This document shows, piece after piece, positions 23,825 to 36,785 of a stretch of DNA of 64,000 nucleotides (the stretch's first letter is position 1; each line of letters opens with the position of its first letter). Source of the DNA: Theobroma cacao (taxonomy: Eukaryota; Streptophyta; Magnoliopsida; Malvales; Malvaceae); NCBI RefSeq assembly GCF_000208745.1, contig NC_030858.1, positions 31,384,171 to 31,448,170 on the forward strand, read 5' to 3'. Made by a program: the position numbers and the translations under genes. The notes under the pieces are model-generated. The model did not search any database. It had not been told where the DNA came from and saw only the letters and a list, made by a program, of their open reading frames with translations.

Positions 23825-26800
23825 AAGAAAATGGTAAGAAATTCGACAGTATCTAATGTTTTTAATTCACCGGATCCTCAGATTGACCCTGTCCATTGTC
23901 TCATTGCTTTTAATTACCTATTAAATTTTATTTTTCATTTCTTATGTCAAATATATATATATATTATATTATATATATGCATTTAATTCTTAATATTTAT
24001 AATATATAAAATCAAAATACATGTAAATTTTTTTGTTGGTAAAAATAGATATCTTGATTTATGATATTTTAAAATTATTATTTTGAATAATTTTTATTGC
24101 TTATTATTTTTAATTGTAATGATAAATTAATAATATTAGGATTTATCCATATTTGCATAAGAGTTTTTTTAATTCTATTGAATCACTTTTATTAAAAAAA
24201 TAGTTATTTGAATTCAAAATTTTTATTATATTTTTTCTAAATGGTGTCATATTAAGTTGAAAAAAATTAAAAATTAATTTCAAATAAAAAATAAACTTAA
24301 TTACAATAATTAAGAATCATTTATTTATTTTTATAATCCGGTTATGTATCCAACATTCCATAGATTTGTCAATACTATAATTAAAATTTTAAAAAATAAA
24401 AAAGCAACTAACTTGTTAAATCAGGTGACATAGAAACTAATTTACTAAAAATTATCACCACTTGCTAAAGATTTAAAATTACATTTACGAAAGCATCTTC
24501 ATTAATTCACTATAAATCATCATATTAATTATTATTTTCATTTCTACTAACAATTGTTTGACACTTTTTAAACTTAAGATTACTATTTAAAAATAAAATC
24601 CTTTGTCAATTTAGTAAAAACCATCATATTAATCATATAATGTTATATTAAAATGAAAATAATTTTTAAAAAAATTTATATTGGATGCACTCATTATCAT
24701 TTAATTATAAAATGTTATTTTGTAAATATGTAAAAATAAAAAATTAAAAGTCTTTTAAAATAAATATTTTGTGTGTTTGAATATCAACAACTTGTTTGCT
24801 CTTTGTTATGAGATAGTAAAAAACTAAAATACAAACATTACTGACAAATTATCTAACACAAAAACAGGACAAATCGACCCAATTCACTCATTGTCCTCGG
24901 TGGAATGAAGGAAAATTCGCACCTTAAGGGGCAAAAGGCTTGTTAAAGTGTAGGGTGAAATGGGAATGATAAATATTTTCCGTTTATGGAGATAAATGAA
25001 TTGGGAATTGTTGAATATGATGCTTATGCTTCAAACCCAAAACTCCTTTTGAAATGGACCCACGCCACGCGGCGTATCAAACAGAAGAAACATTTATAAA
25101 AGAGGGAATGACCCATCCACCCATCAATTATTATTTATTATTTTCATTATGCTATCTCCTCACTCCTCCCCCACACATTCCTACTAGTTTTTCCAAAGCA
25201 AATAAATTGAAACAATTTTAAAACAGAGAAAATAAGAAGAAGAAGAAGAAGAAAATAAAATAGCAGGCAGGGGAGGCTTGGCCGGTGGAAATTTCGAGAA
25301 TGAGTGTGATTGCTTCCCTAGTTGACAAAGTAGCATTGGGTCCCAAACTACCGAAATAGCTTTTTCCTTTGTTTTCTAGTCAAAACTCAAAACGACAGCA
25401 GATTCATTCCATGTTCTTGGCCCAAAAAAAAAAAGAACACCCTCTTTTTTTAATCAAAACCCTTAATTATTTATTTAATAATATTATAACATTTTATATA
25501 TATAAATATTAATTAAAATTTTTTAAAAATCACATTGTAATATTTGATTTAGAAATATTTTACTTCATTTTACTTCAATCTTAACATATCTTTACAAAAA
25601 TTTTCTTCTTGAAATCGATAATGCTATTATTTACTTCCTATATTATTATTATTATTATTGTTTCTATTTTATCACTTTCAAATCGCTCTAGCCGTATTGG
25701 CGATGGTATCATATTGGATCTTAGTCAAAGCCAAGCGTGGACATATGATTTACATTGGGTTTTTGTTTGTTCTCGAATTATCAATATTAAAAAAAACAAC
25801 AAAGAGAGAATCCGGAGTCAATCGGCGGATTTTGTCGGTTTTGGATCAGGTTTCTATTGGGGACGACCGGTTTTTCGTTTTTGATTGATTCGAGGTTTTT
25901 TTTGGTTGTCTGAATCAAATCATTTTTTTATTCCAAATGTTTAATCAAAATATTCAAATTGGATTTGTAAATTAATTATTGCATGTCAAGTTCGTTGGAT
26001 TCAACGACTCCTAATCCTTTCGTTTAGAGGTGCACCGAATCTTTTCAAATTCAAACTATCATCACATAACAATATAATGATTTATATTAAAATGTTAATA
26101 TTGTGCCAAAAGTTCAAACTTTCATAAATGAAATTTAAAAGATTCGAAAAAAATCATCTCATTCCCGCATCATTTTATTTGTTTTTAATTCAAATAGTAA
26201 ATACAAAGTAAGATTTAGAAAAAAAATATTATATTAGATAATAAATACTCTTTTTTGTAAATAAATAGGTAACCTCAATCGTCCAAATAAGTTAAGTTAC
26301 TAGTGAAGTAATTGTAATGGAAATTGAATTATAAAACAACTTTAAATTTGAATTGAGCTTTGTATTTCGCATTTAAAATGACAATAAACGAGTTTATTTA
26401 AATTAAATTTAAATCATTCAAATACTTTTATAAATTCAAATTAAAATAAAAAACTCAATGAAGTTCAAGTTTTGAGTTTTATAATGAACACATATTAGTG
26501 CATTACTGATCACTTTTACATATAGTTCATTGTTTATTAGGAAAAAAATAGTTCTTTCTGTTGTTTTGAATATTTATTTTTCATCTAAATATTTTAATTT
26601 GTTTTAAAATGATTAATAAAAATTAATGGATTCTACCTCCTCACGGAAGAAATTAATAAAAAAAAAAAGTTAGTTTCATAAAGAATTATTATAAAAACTA
26701 TTGTAGTGAAGTTGACGCAATTTTTGTAACACAGCGAATTTAGGATTAGACACATCCAAAAATGGGCTACAAGGTCTTATTGTTGCATCTAACCCGACCC

Positions 26801-28130
26801 ATTATGTACATTAATGGTCACTACTTTAATAAGGTCCATTATTTTAATAGTAACATAATAGGATTTCGATTATTTTAATTCGTGTATGCGAGAGGATATT
26901 GTACTTGGTACACATACCATCTTACAAATCCATAGTATTTGGCAAAAGGTTGAAAACTTGCTGAATCGTGGGTTTCATATAAAAGTTTAAAAATATTAAT
27001 GACAATTTTTTTATATTAAGAAATATGATTTATTAAATAAGAGAACAATACAATGATCATTAAACTAAATATTTGAATATAATAATACAAATATTCATGT
27101 GCAATAAATGTGACAATATGTATAAATATATAACATAAGAGTCCATATCAATGTCGACAAAACTTTGTTTTTTTTTTTTTTAACATTAAGGACATTAGAG
27201 TTTTATTATATTGTTGTTGTTTTTGTAATCATTGTTATATATTTAATTAAAATTTTTATGAATATTTATTGGTGTTTCCTAATTTTAATAATATCAAATT
27301 AAGTTAATTCTTTAAATTGTGAATTGTTATTTAAATATTCACGTGAATAAATAGTAAATATTTTTGGTACATATATAAATTTGACTAAATATTTAAATAA
27401 GTTCTTAAACTATACTAAAAAGTCAATTAAGCTTCTATATATTTTTTGCTTTCAATTAAGTCTTTAATTTTTTTTAATCAAATAAACCTTTCTCATTAAT
27501 TGTTGATTAACTTTCGTTAATCAAGTTCAAATGTCATTTTGATAATGTTACTACTAACTGGCAAATGGCATGAGATTAAATATTGCTGATTAAAAAAACT
27601 AATTACTTTATTCCTTAATTTGTTGGTTTAAAAATTTAAATCAAAACAGTTTGTGCTTAATCTTTCTTTGAAAGATTTATTTGATTTTAGATTTTGAAGA
27701 TGATTTAGTGACATCATCAAAATGATATGTTAACTTGTCTCATGGTAAATGAATCATATAATATAAAAGTGCCAATTATAACTAAAAAAGTTAATCAACC
27801 GTTAATGAGAGTAGCTTATTTGTTACAAAATAAAAATTAAAAGATTTAATTGAATGCAATAAAAAGATAAAAAGCTTTATTAATTTTTTTATACAGTTTA
27901 GGGGCTTATTTGACTATTTAGTCTATAAATTTCAATACTAGCATTATTGCTCAAACTACAATCATGGGGTAAAATAGTAAATACATAATTATTTCTTCCT
28001 ATTTTGTTTTTAAAAAATTATTACATGGTATATTTCAAAGTAAACAAAAAAAAAAAAAAAAAAAGAAGGAAAACCCCGGCAACATTTTATTAACAAAAAT
28101 AACTAATGATTCTTGTTTAATATGAGAATT
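23825..28130. other. Long AT-rich spacer
   Basis: No gene is supported. Bases 24000-24860 and 25900-27300 are AT-rich with no recognised protein similarity. Bases 24880-25400 are less AT-rich and include a GAA microsatellite at about 25233-25252, but no exon could be assigned. Two overlapping open frames at 25609-25888 have no recognisable motif. A 541-bp MITE lies at 27383-27923. Bases 28050-28068 are a pure A-run. Confidence 0.5.
27383..27923. mobile_element. 541-bp MITE with perfect 9-bp target duplication
   Basis: TATAAATTT occurs at 27374-27382 and at 27924-27932 as a perfect direct repeat. Inside are inverted ends, GACTAAATATTTAAATAAG on the left and, reverse-complemented, GACTAAATAGTCAAATAAG on the right. 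The inverted similarity runs over 100 bp into each side, including TCAATTAAG, CTCATTAA and GTTGATTAAC. There is no coding capacity. The 9-bp duplication suggests a Mutator-type MITE. Confidence 0.88.
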
Positions 28131-29036
28131 TCGCCATTGCCGTGAAAAGAAGCGGCGGAGGAAGAAATAGACACCTGAACCAATTGCAGGTAACGTCATT
28201 CGATCACGCTTCTCTTTTCCCTCCTCCTTAATTTAGTTTAAATTTTTATAGGGAGGTTAGAAAATCTCAAATTTTGGAGTTAATTACGCTTGCAAGAATG
28301 GGAAAAAAAAATTTAATTCGACTCCTAAAAGACGCAATAATTGGAGGCTGAAGGTCTTATAAAACCAAGAATTTACCTTTGATTTTTATCGCTGCTAATT
28401 ACAGAGCATTTTCCAGTTGCTGAATTTTTTCCCTTTCTTTGACTTGTTTGTTGGGGAGTTTTACTTTGTGTGTATCCGTTTATTTATTTATTTGGGAATA
28501 TGAAATAATGAAAATGAATAATCTGTTTTTACCTTTGATTTTACAGACCATCAACTTTGATTCAAAATTCAAATATGTAAAATATGGCTTGAGGGAGTGG
28601 ACTATGTTGTCAGTGTTCCATAGTTCTAGGGGTGTAAACTAGTCGAGCCATAAATGACTCGTTCACTGCTGAGTTGAGCTTTAGTAGTCATTCGAGCTGA
28701 GTTCAAGTATTTTAACATTTGGCTCGAGTGGCTTACAAGTCTAATCAAGTTTCTTTATTCTTTAATATCTTAAATATATTCAACTATATAATATGTGTAT
28801 AAATAAAATTGTATGAATCTATTTTTAAATTAATCAAGCCAAATTGAGTTGAGCTTGAGTTTGAGAAATCAAACTTGATCAGGCTCGACCATTGAGTTTA
28901 TATTAGAGCTTGAATTTTGTACTGTATTGACTTGACTTAGCTCAATTACAACCCTGTTGTATACTGCTACTGAGTTTCCTGTCAATCATGGTTATGTTGT
29001 TATATGGTGTTATTGTGTGTGCTTGAATTTGCAGAA
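28130..29036 (+). other. 5' leader exon and first intron of the Myb/SANT-like gene
   Basis: A GC-richer stretch (28130-28189) ends in a good donor, TTGCAG|GTAACG. The next acceptor, AATTTGCAG, ends at 29034, three bases before the proposed start codon. This suggests a noncoding first exon and an 845-bp leader intron (28190-29034). The intron includes a MITE-like repeat at 28627-28956. Confidence 0.55.
28627..28956. mobile_element. MITE-like repeat, hAT-type ends, in a leader intron
   Basis: The left end TAGGGGTGTAAACTAG and the reverse-complemented right end CAGGGTTGTAATTGAG form inverted ends. Subterminal words built on CGAGC, GAGTTGAGCT and GGCTCGA recur, typical of a common plant repeat. 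No convincing 8-bp target duplication was found, so the class is a guess. Confidence 0.5.
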
Positions 29037-32000
29037 ATGTATTGCAAGTCATATCAGAGGTGTCGTTCCAATGCTCAAGAAAAGGGAAGTTACTTCCAGT
29101 GGTCAAGCGAAATGGACTCTTGCCTTGCCAAGATACTAGCTGAGCAAGTGAAGAAGGGTAACAAGACCGACAATGCTTTGAAGCCTGCGGCATACATAGT
29201 CGCCCTAACTGTTATAAACAAAAAATTTGGGTTTGATTTGACAGAAGAACATCTAAGAAATCGGCTAAAAACATGGAAGAAACAGTTTGGGATCTTAAAG
29301 GAGCTTCTTGCTCAAAAAGGATTTCAGTGGGATGAGAAACAAAGGATGGTTGTTGCAGATGCTTCTGTATGGAATGATTACATCAAGGTATTTTTCATGC
29401 ACTTTGAGGCAGTTACGTAATATCACATCCAGGATTTTGCAAATACTATTATGTACTTGGCTGTGAATAATGTGATGGTCTTTTGTGTCTCTCAGGCACA
29501 ACCTGATGCTAGGCAGTTCCAGGGAAGAACGATTGACAATTATGATGAGTTATGTATTATTATTGGCAATGATCAAGATATAGCAGGCTGTTTGGAAAAT
29601 GGTGCAGTAACTCATATGCAGTCTGCAGCCAACATAGATGGTCTAGACACTGCCAGTTCATCTGACATTCAGAGTGATGACAACCACATAAAAAACTTGA
29701 GGTGGACTGTTGAAATGGATTACTACCTAGGTAAGAGTCTTGTGGAGAAAGTGAAGGAGGGGTATAAACTGGACGGTACCTTACAGCGGGAGGCATATGA
29801 TGCTGCTCTTTCAACCTTAAATGAAAAAATTGGGCTTGAATTGACAAAAGATCACATTAGGAATAGGCTTAGAACTTGGAAGAAACAGTATGTTGTTTTA
29901 AAGCAACTGTTTTCTCATCCTGGTTTCAAATGGGACAAAACACGGAAGATGATCATTGCAGATGGCTCAGTATGGACCACCTATGTCAAGGTATGTCCAG
30001 TATAACAAAAAATTTTACACATGAGATACCTTAGGACTATTACAAGCACATGGAACTGAGTTCTTTCAAAGCTGCAATGTCAGTTGGAAAAGAAAAGATT
30101 TTATCTGGGATGTTCTAATATCATAAAACTTTTAATAAATTAATTAGCAGTTGATTCCAGGTTCTAAAGCCTAATTTCTTCAAATGTGTTATAAATTCTA
30201 ATATATGGTTTTGCAACGACCCTTGTTGATGACACTGTAAAAGGCTTTTCATTTACTAGACAAAAATTACATGTGTATAGACATGATTTTTTTTATTTTT
30301 GAAATTACCAACATTTGAAAACTCTTTAGATGAGGAAAAAGAATAAAAATCGTGGATTGTGAGGAGAGAAATAACAGAGAGTGAAGGCAAGATGATTACT
30401 TTTTTGTCATTGACTTTAATTCAGATCACATTCTAAACAAATTGTGTAATGGTTTTATGCCATTCTGAATGTTTGGATACCACTGAATGTTTGTAATCTG
30501 CGACTCTTTTGCATGGCATACCTGAAGTGCCTTTTGTAGTCTCTTCTTGCGAGATCACTTGTGAATAATAAATACTGCCTTTCAAAAAAAAAAAACAAAA
30601 AAACATTGGATATGAACGTAAATGATGAGACATTAATAAAGGTTCAAGTCAATCACTACTAGTAACTTGAGCTTAAGGTTTTGAGGGTCATGTAGTATAG
30701 GTATGAAAAGTTGTTAGGCTAGTGGTGTTTGGGCCTGGGGCATTAGACTGTGTTAAGAAGTGAGTTGAGAGAAGAATTAAACTAGAGAAATGTTTATTTT
30801 ACAGAATTTAAATAATTTATTGGTAAATTTGAGGTTTTTAGGCTGATATATAAATTGTGGACCACAGTTGGTTAATCATGTATCAAGACTTGAGCTCTTC
30901 TTTCATGCGAGGAGTTTAATAGAATATTGTTCTTCCTGACCAAGGCTGCCATGTCATTGTCACTGCTACTTTATGTAAGTAACAATCAATTGTAGTTTTG
31001 GGGTGGAAAGGGAAATGATGTCCATACTATTTCTATAACCTATTTCTTAAGTAGCATTATTCCATACTAGCAGTTAGCACATAATTAAACCATGTCAAAC
31101 ATGCTTCATGAAAGAGAATAACAGGTTAAAAAAGTTTTGCTGATAGCATTTCATTTTGTTTACCTTTTTCTACAAAACTGCTAAGAGAATTAAGTGTGTA
31201 TGCTCTGCTACTCTATGCTGGTAAGAGTATGCTGCTCTCTTCTTTATGTTTTATGTACAACATTCCTCCACATTCTGGGTTATGCCGAATTTCTGCCACC
31301 TGATTTAATAATTCTGAAATAATCCTAATGAGATGTGCTGTTTCTCAATGACCACAAGAGTCATCAGGTTCACTCTGTCAGAAGGCCACTATCACTCTTC
31401 TGCTGCAGAGAAATCCTTATTTTATTTGTGCACACCTACTCTGGTCTTGCTGTCCCATAGTTTTCTTCACTATCAGGTGCTGTCTTCCTGCTATTTTGCC
31501 ATGTTTTTCTACCCTGCATGCATTTGTGCAGGAGTGTTGGTGTTTGGGGGTGAGGACAGTGCAGCTAGAAAATGAGCCTGCAGATTAATTTTATACGGAC
31601 TATTATTATGAATAAAAATGTTAATTTAGTAAATTTTCTATTTTTGTTAAGTATTCCATTATTAATGGCGGATGAGAATTGCTTTTTAGTTGTTAAAAGT
31701 TACTTACTTCCTCATTGAATTCTTAGTATACCTGCAGTTGGGTTCTTCTTTAGAACTTGAAATAATTGTATAAAAAATGAGTCAAATGTGCTTGAAGTAT
31801 GATTAAGATGGCTAGGGTTGTTACCTGGTGAAATGATAAAAAAACAAAAACAAAAAATTGTGTGGCGCTGGTTCTGAGTGTGTGGTTTTTCATTCTTGGT
31901 AGCTTCCATTTCTTGAGAAAATGCCAAAGTTCAGGACTACATTCTTCTCAAAACCCTTTTTGGTGGCAGTCACCAAATCTATGTGGTTTCCGCTAAAGTA

Positions 32001-35000
32001 AGAATTTCTTTCACCAAACAGTAGTCAGTATCACTTAAGTATGTGGAATGTAATCTCTTTAGCTTCTAACATATTTGCTTTAGTTTTAGATAGTCTTAAT
32101 CAAAAGAATGGTTCTTAAACTTCTGATTTTGATCTTGCAGTTCTATTAATCTCCAATCCAAGAGTCTTCAGAACCTAATGTAGAATCTTAGGGCATAAAA
32201 TTATTGTCAGATCTCTATTGGGATGTAGAGTACTGTAGAAGCTCAATCGTGCTTATGGTCTTAACAATCTAGGTTAAACAAGAATTTAACTTGGATTTGA
32301 ACTGAGCTTGTAGAATGTGTACGATAGAGTGAAAAACATTTGCAAGTTACTTCAAAGCTAACAATATTCTGCATATCAATTTGTCTTTTTCTTATTAAAA
32401 AAAAAAAACATTAAATGTTCTACCATTTCTCTTATTCTCCTTGTTTCCATTCATTTTCTTTTCTAGTTCTTCCTTTTTCCTCCAACTCATTAATGAAACT
32501 TATTTTTCCTTTTATTTAGGTTACTCTCTTCAACTTAGGCTTGTAGCTGTAGCCATTCTTATTTTATTAGATGTTAGCATGATGTGTCATAGTAGAAAAC
32601 TGCAGTTTTAGTCATGTTTGTCTTTACGTGGATGTATTCACATGGCAAATCTTGGTTTTGTATAGAATAAGCAGAATATCTGCTAGAGACAACAAAATTG
32701 GAGTATCAAGTAAAATGCAATGCGAACCAATGCAGAATTTGACAAGAATTGTCTTTTTGTCAAAGAATTTGAGTTCAGTTTAATCTAAAAAATGCACTTT
32801 AAGAATGGAGGAAAATTAAGAGCAAACCATTTGATGGCATTGACAATAAAAGAGTCTCTTCGCTGGTCAATGCATTTTGCACCCTAACTCGAGAGGAGAG
32901 GAATAAGCCTTTCTTTGGATTAGGCTTCATTTCTTGTTGTACAAGCTTCTTATTTCCATTTGAGAAACATCCCGTCTGCTTCCTCTGGTTCAATTTATTC
33001 TCCTCTTCTGGATTTCTACCTATCTTACTGGCAATTGCAAAGAACATTATTCATTTGGGTTGAGCTTCCTTTTTCTTACATTTTAATGGGCTTCTCAACT
33101 CATTTAAAGTCTCCTTTTATTTTTGGGCTAGTTTATGTTATGCCTTTTTTCTTAGGTTTGACTTTGAATATTTCTGTCAAAGAATAAAAGATTTATGCCA
33201 TATGTATGAATGCCTTACACCTTTGATATTGAAAAAAGAAACAAAAATTTTGCAGCGCTTGATATTTATATTTTATGATAAATTAACAGAACATGGACTG
33301 AAATAAACATAAAATATCTATATGTTAATGTGTCCTACTCCTACCTCACTCATGCATCCCAGCAGTGTCTGTGAGTTCGTGCCCATGTTCATGCTTGGTG
33401 TGTACATGCATATGAGTTTATGCATGTAAATTGGTTTGCTTGTGCATGTGCATCCATCTAATGTTCTTTGAACAATCAATTAATGCGCCTTAATTGAGTT
33501 GGATTGTTTTACTCCTACTGTAGTGCAACATCTATTGTCCTTATCATCTGGCTAATTTTCCTGCTTCATTAACAGGCTCACCCTGATGCCAGGATATACC
33601 GTGGAAGAGTTATTGAGAACTATGATAACTTGTGCACAATCTTTGGCAGCGACAATGAGGTTGCAGAGGGTGTTGATATCTCCCCTTTGCAGAATGGTGT
33701 CAAGGTGAAAGATCAAGCAAAGAACATGATGTGGACATATGAGATGGACCAATACCTCAGCAAGGTTCTGGTGGAGCAAGTCAAACTTGGGAATAAGAGT
33801 AAATTAGACAACAAATTAAGACCTCTAGCTTATGAGGCAGCTGTATCAGCTTTGAGTAAAAGGTTTCAGCTTGATTTGACAAGAGAGCATATAAGGAATC
33901 GTCTCAAAACGTGGAAGAAACAGTATGAGATTCTGAAAGAGCTTCTGCATCACAGTGAATTTGAATGGGATAAAACACAAAATATGGTCATTGCAAATGA
34001 TTCTGCATGGAATCGATATATTAAGGTAAAGGACATTCTGGTAAATTTGGATAATGATTCCCTTTATAATATACTGTTTGAGCCTTTTCTTTTATTTTGG
34101 TCTTTGTTCTTCTTTTGGAACAGATTACTCCTGATGCTAGGTCTTTTCGAGGACGTGTCATCAGAAACTACTACGAGCTATTTGCCATCTTTGGTTGTGA
34201 TGATCTGCCCGAAAGTTCACTAAATAGTTCTAATGATGATGTAAATTTGACTGCGAATAATGAAGCTGCAGATACTGAGGAGTTGTTTTACGGACAGAGT
34301 GATGTTGCAAAAGACAAAGGGAAGTACATATTATGGACAGATGAGATGGACCAGTGCTTGACAGAACAGCTGGTGCAGCAAGTGACTATTGGAAATAAGC
34401 ATCAGAAAAGTTTTAAGCCTGTGGCATTTAGAGCTGCTCTTTCTGTTCTAAACAAAAAGTTTTCATTGGACTTGACAACAGAAAATATTGGAAACAGGCT
34501 CAGGACCTGGAAGAAACAATACAGGCTTGTGAAAGAACTCCTCTCTCAACGTGGATTTGAATGGGATGAGGGACAAAAGATGGTTATTGCTAATGACTCG
34601 GAATGGAGAGAGTGCATCAAGGTACAGTTCATTAAACTGATTAAAGAGAACTTTTAAAACCTATTCATGGATCAGTCAAGTTTACATGCCATTCAAGTTT
34701 AGTATGCAACTGCCTCGTTGATCATGATATTTTACTTTCCAGTTTCTTGGAAATGTCAAATTGAATGATTTCTGGCAAAAAGTTTCTCCTTTTTTTTTAA
34801 AAAAAAAGAAAACTTGTAAAGTATTATGCATATATGTAGAATTCTGAACGGCTAATAACAACTCCTGTGGCTGAGTTGCTTTATATGCATGTGTTGTTTT
34901 CATTTCACTCTTCTCAATTGATCTGCAAATTTTTCCAGAGAAATCCTGATGTAAGCCGCATACGAGGACGGTGTATTGATAATTTCAGTGAGTTAAATAT

Positions 35001-35481
35001 TATTGTTGGCAATGAGCTGGCAGTCGGACACTGGTCTGAAGCAGGTGATAGAGTTGTAAATCCTATTCAAAATAATGAAGAACCTGTGGACGCCCCAGTA
35101 CAAGTCGTGGTTGACGAAGAAATGGGCCATGATAATACTGATGATGACATGCAAGTTTCATCTCAGCAGACAAGAGCCAGACCTTCTTCTTCTTCGCATG
35201 CCAAGGAGGCATTAAAGAGGAGGCGTACTAGTGATGTAATGTTAGAGATGATGAGTGATATGGCAGCAAATATTGGTAGGATTGCTGATGCATTGACAGA
35301 AAGTAAGGCGGTATGCTTGGATGAACTGTTTCAAATGGTGCAGAGTATTCCTGAGTTCGATGACGATCTTATAATCGATGCATGTGAGTACCTTTCTTTT
35401 GATGAGAAGAGAGCCATGATGTTTGTGAAATTGGATGAGAGGTTAAGAAAAAAGTGGTTATTAAAACGATTGCGGGGTTAG
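29037..35481 (+). CDS. Four-domain Myb/SANT-like DNA-binding protein
   Basis: Coding exons: 29037-29387, 29496-29990, 33576-34025, 34124-34621 and 34939-35481, total 778 aa. Each of the first four exons ends in one Myb/SANT-like domain of the Myb_DNA-bind_3 type (about residues 20-117, 186-282, 334-432 and 502-598). The shared signature is W(S/T)xEMDxxL, then LTxExIxNRLxTWKKQ, then GFxWDExxxMVIAxxSxW. Exons 3 to 6 begin with a second shared motif, PDAR(x)nGRxIxNYxEL. The last exon keeps only that motif and then an acidic stretch, a basic KRRR patch (likely nuclear targeting) and a helical C-terminus. All exon junctions are phase 0. Arabidopsis has relatives of similar size and repeat number (At2g24960 group). 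The family is presumed nuclear; targets are unknown. The start is the first ATG, three bases after an acceptor. Confidence 0.85.
29991..33575 (+). other. Long intron 3 of the Myb/SANT-like gene
   Basis: This 3.6-kb intron separates the second and third domain exons, while the other internal introns are 98-317 bp. No coding region is supported inside. An A-rich tail at about 30585-30605 follows a non-AT-biased stretch from 30430 and could be a decayed retroposon, but no head motif was recognised. The rest is T-rich as expected for an intron. Confidence 0.55.
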
Positions 35482-36785
35482 GGTAGTTGAAAATGGGAAA
35501 GATTATTGTACCTCTTTAGTTATTATATCTTCTTCTCTTTTTAAGTTTTTCCCCTCAGGTTAATGGTTGCCTTAAGTGGCATTCCAGACCCTACATATTT
35601 CTCAAATAGTAGAAAGGCATCTTAACTGTTAGGAACAAGCATTAGCATTAGTTTCTTTTTCTTTTTTTTTTTAATATTTCTATATATTGATTGATAGAAT
35701 AAAGTGACTTTCGACTTAGTTTGGAATTGTAATGGAGTTGAAATATTGATCTGAAAAAATTGAGTCGAAAAGGAACCCAAAAAAAAAAAAAGAATAAAGA
35801 AAACTGCTGCTTTTACTAAGAAGTTAACTTTGATGGAAAACTCTGAAATTGCTTGGTAGCATTACCTGTTCATATTAACTTTTGCAAGTCCAAATGCATT
35901 GTCTAAGCATCTCAAACTATTGTTTGGGCTGGATTCGCAAGCGGCCTATGCCCTGCACCATCAGCTTAATCCTTGGTTTCAAGCCATGTACAGACTTTTA
36001 AGTTTATACTTGTACGAATACATATGGTATAATAATGATTTATAAAGTCTTGAACTATTAAAAAATTTAAATAAATTTTTATTTCTCTTTTACATCAAGT
36101 TGTTGTACTGTTAATTTGTATTAAATAGATTTTTATAATTAATAATTCATCAATTTTCAGTAATCAAAACATTATTTATTATTTTATAATTATATAATAT
36201 TAATATGACATTAACATAAAAAATAAAACGTAATCATGTAACTATGCTATATCAACTTGTCAAGTGTCATCATGTCAACATCAAGTGTTATAAAATAATA
36301 AGACATGTTTTGACTAATGATTGATAATCATAACTAAACATTTATTTTGTTTAAAATAAATATAAAATCGTTAGTTATAAAAATTTATTTTTACTTAACA
36401 TAAAAATTTATTTTATTTAAAATAAAAAATAAAAATATAAAAACTTGATTGAAGGTTAAATAAAAATTTATTTAAAAATTTTTAAATAATTTATGAACTT
36501 TTTTAAATATTATGTTAATAATTATTTATTATATTTTTATTTTAATTTAAAAAAAATTTGGATTCCAGTCTTTAAATGCTATCATTAATTCAAATAATGG
36601 CATCTATATTGTATATAATACTAATAAATTTCCATTTCAATATTGTGTTAATTACTATTTATTTAGTCGATGATAATTTATGAAATTATATTTATATACT
36701 GAGATATTCTAAACAACTTGAAATTCCCCGTATTATTTTCACGAAAGCAGCAATATTCAAGCTAATACAAATTTACAACAAAAGC
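35482..36785. other. Spacer, AT-rich, possible small inverted-repeat element
   Basis: Bases 35482-35770 are the 3' flank of the Myb/SANT-like gene. Bases about 36043-36515 have inverted ends (TTTAAATAAATTTTTATTT on the left and its complement AAATAAAAATTTATTTAAA on the right) and may be a MITE. No clean target duplication was found. The last 150 bases are the upstream region of the PPR gene, with no obvious TATA box. Confidence 0.45.

Noticed and set aside
25609..25888. Two overlapping open frames, 91 and 76 aa
   Set aside because: No recognisable motif, no promoter or splice context, in AT-rich spacer.
28961..29139. Alternative frame starting at 28957 overlapping the first Myb/SANT exon
   Set aside because: The frame used by the domain (from 29037) carries the conserved motif; the other does not.
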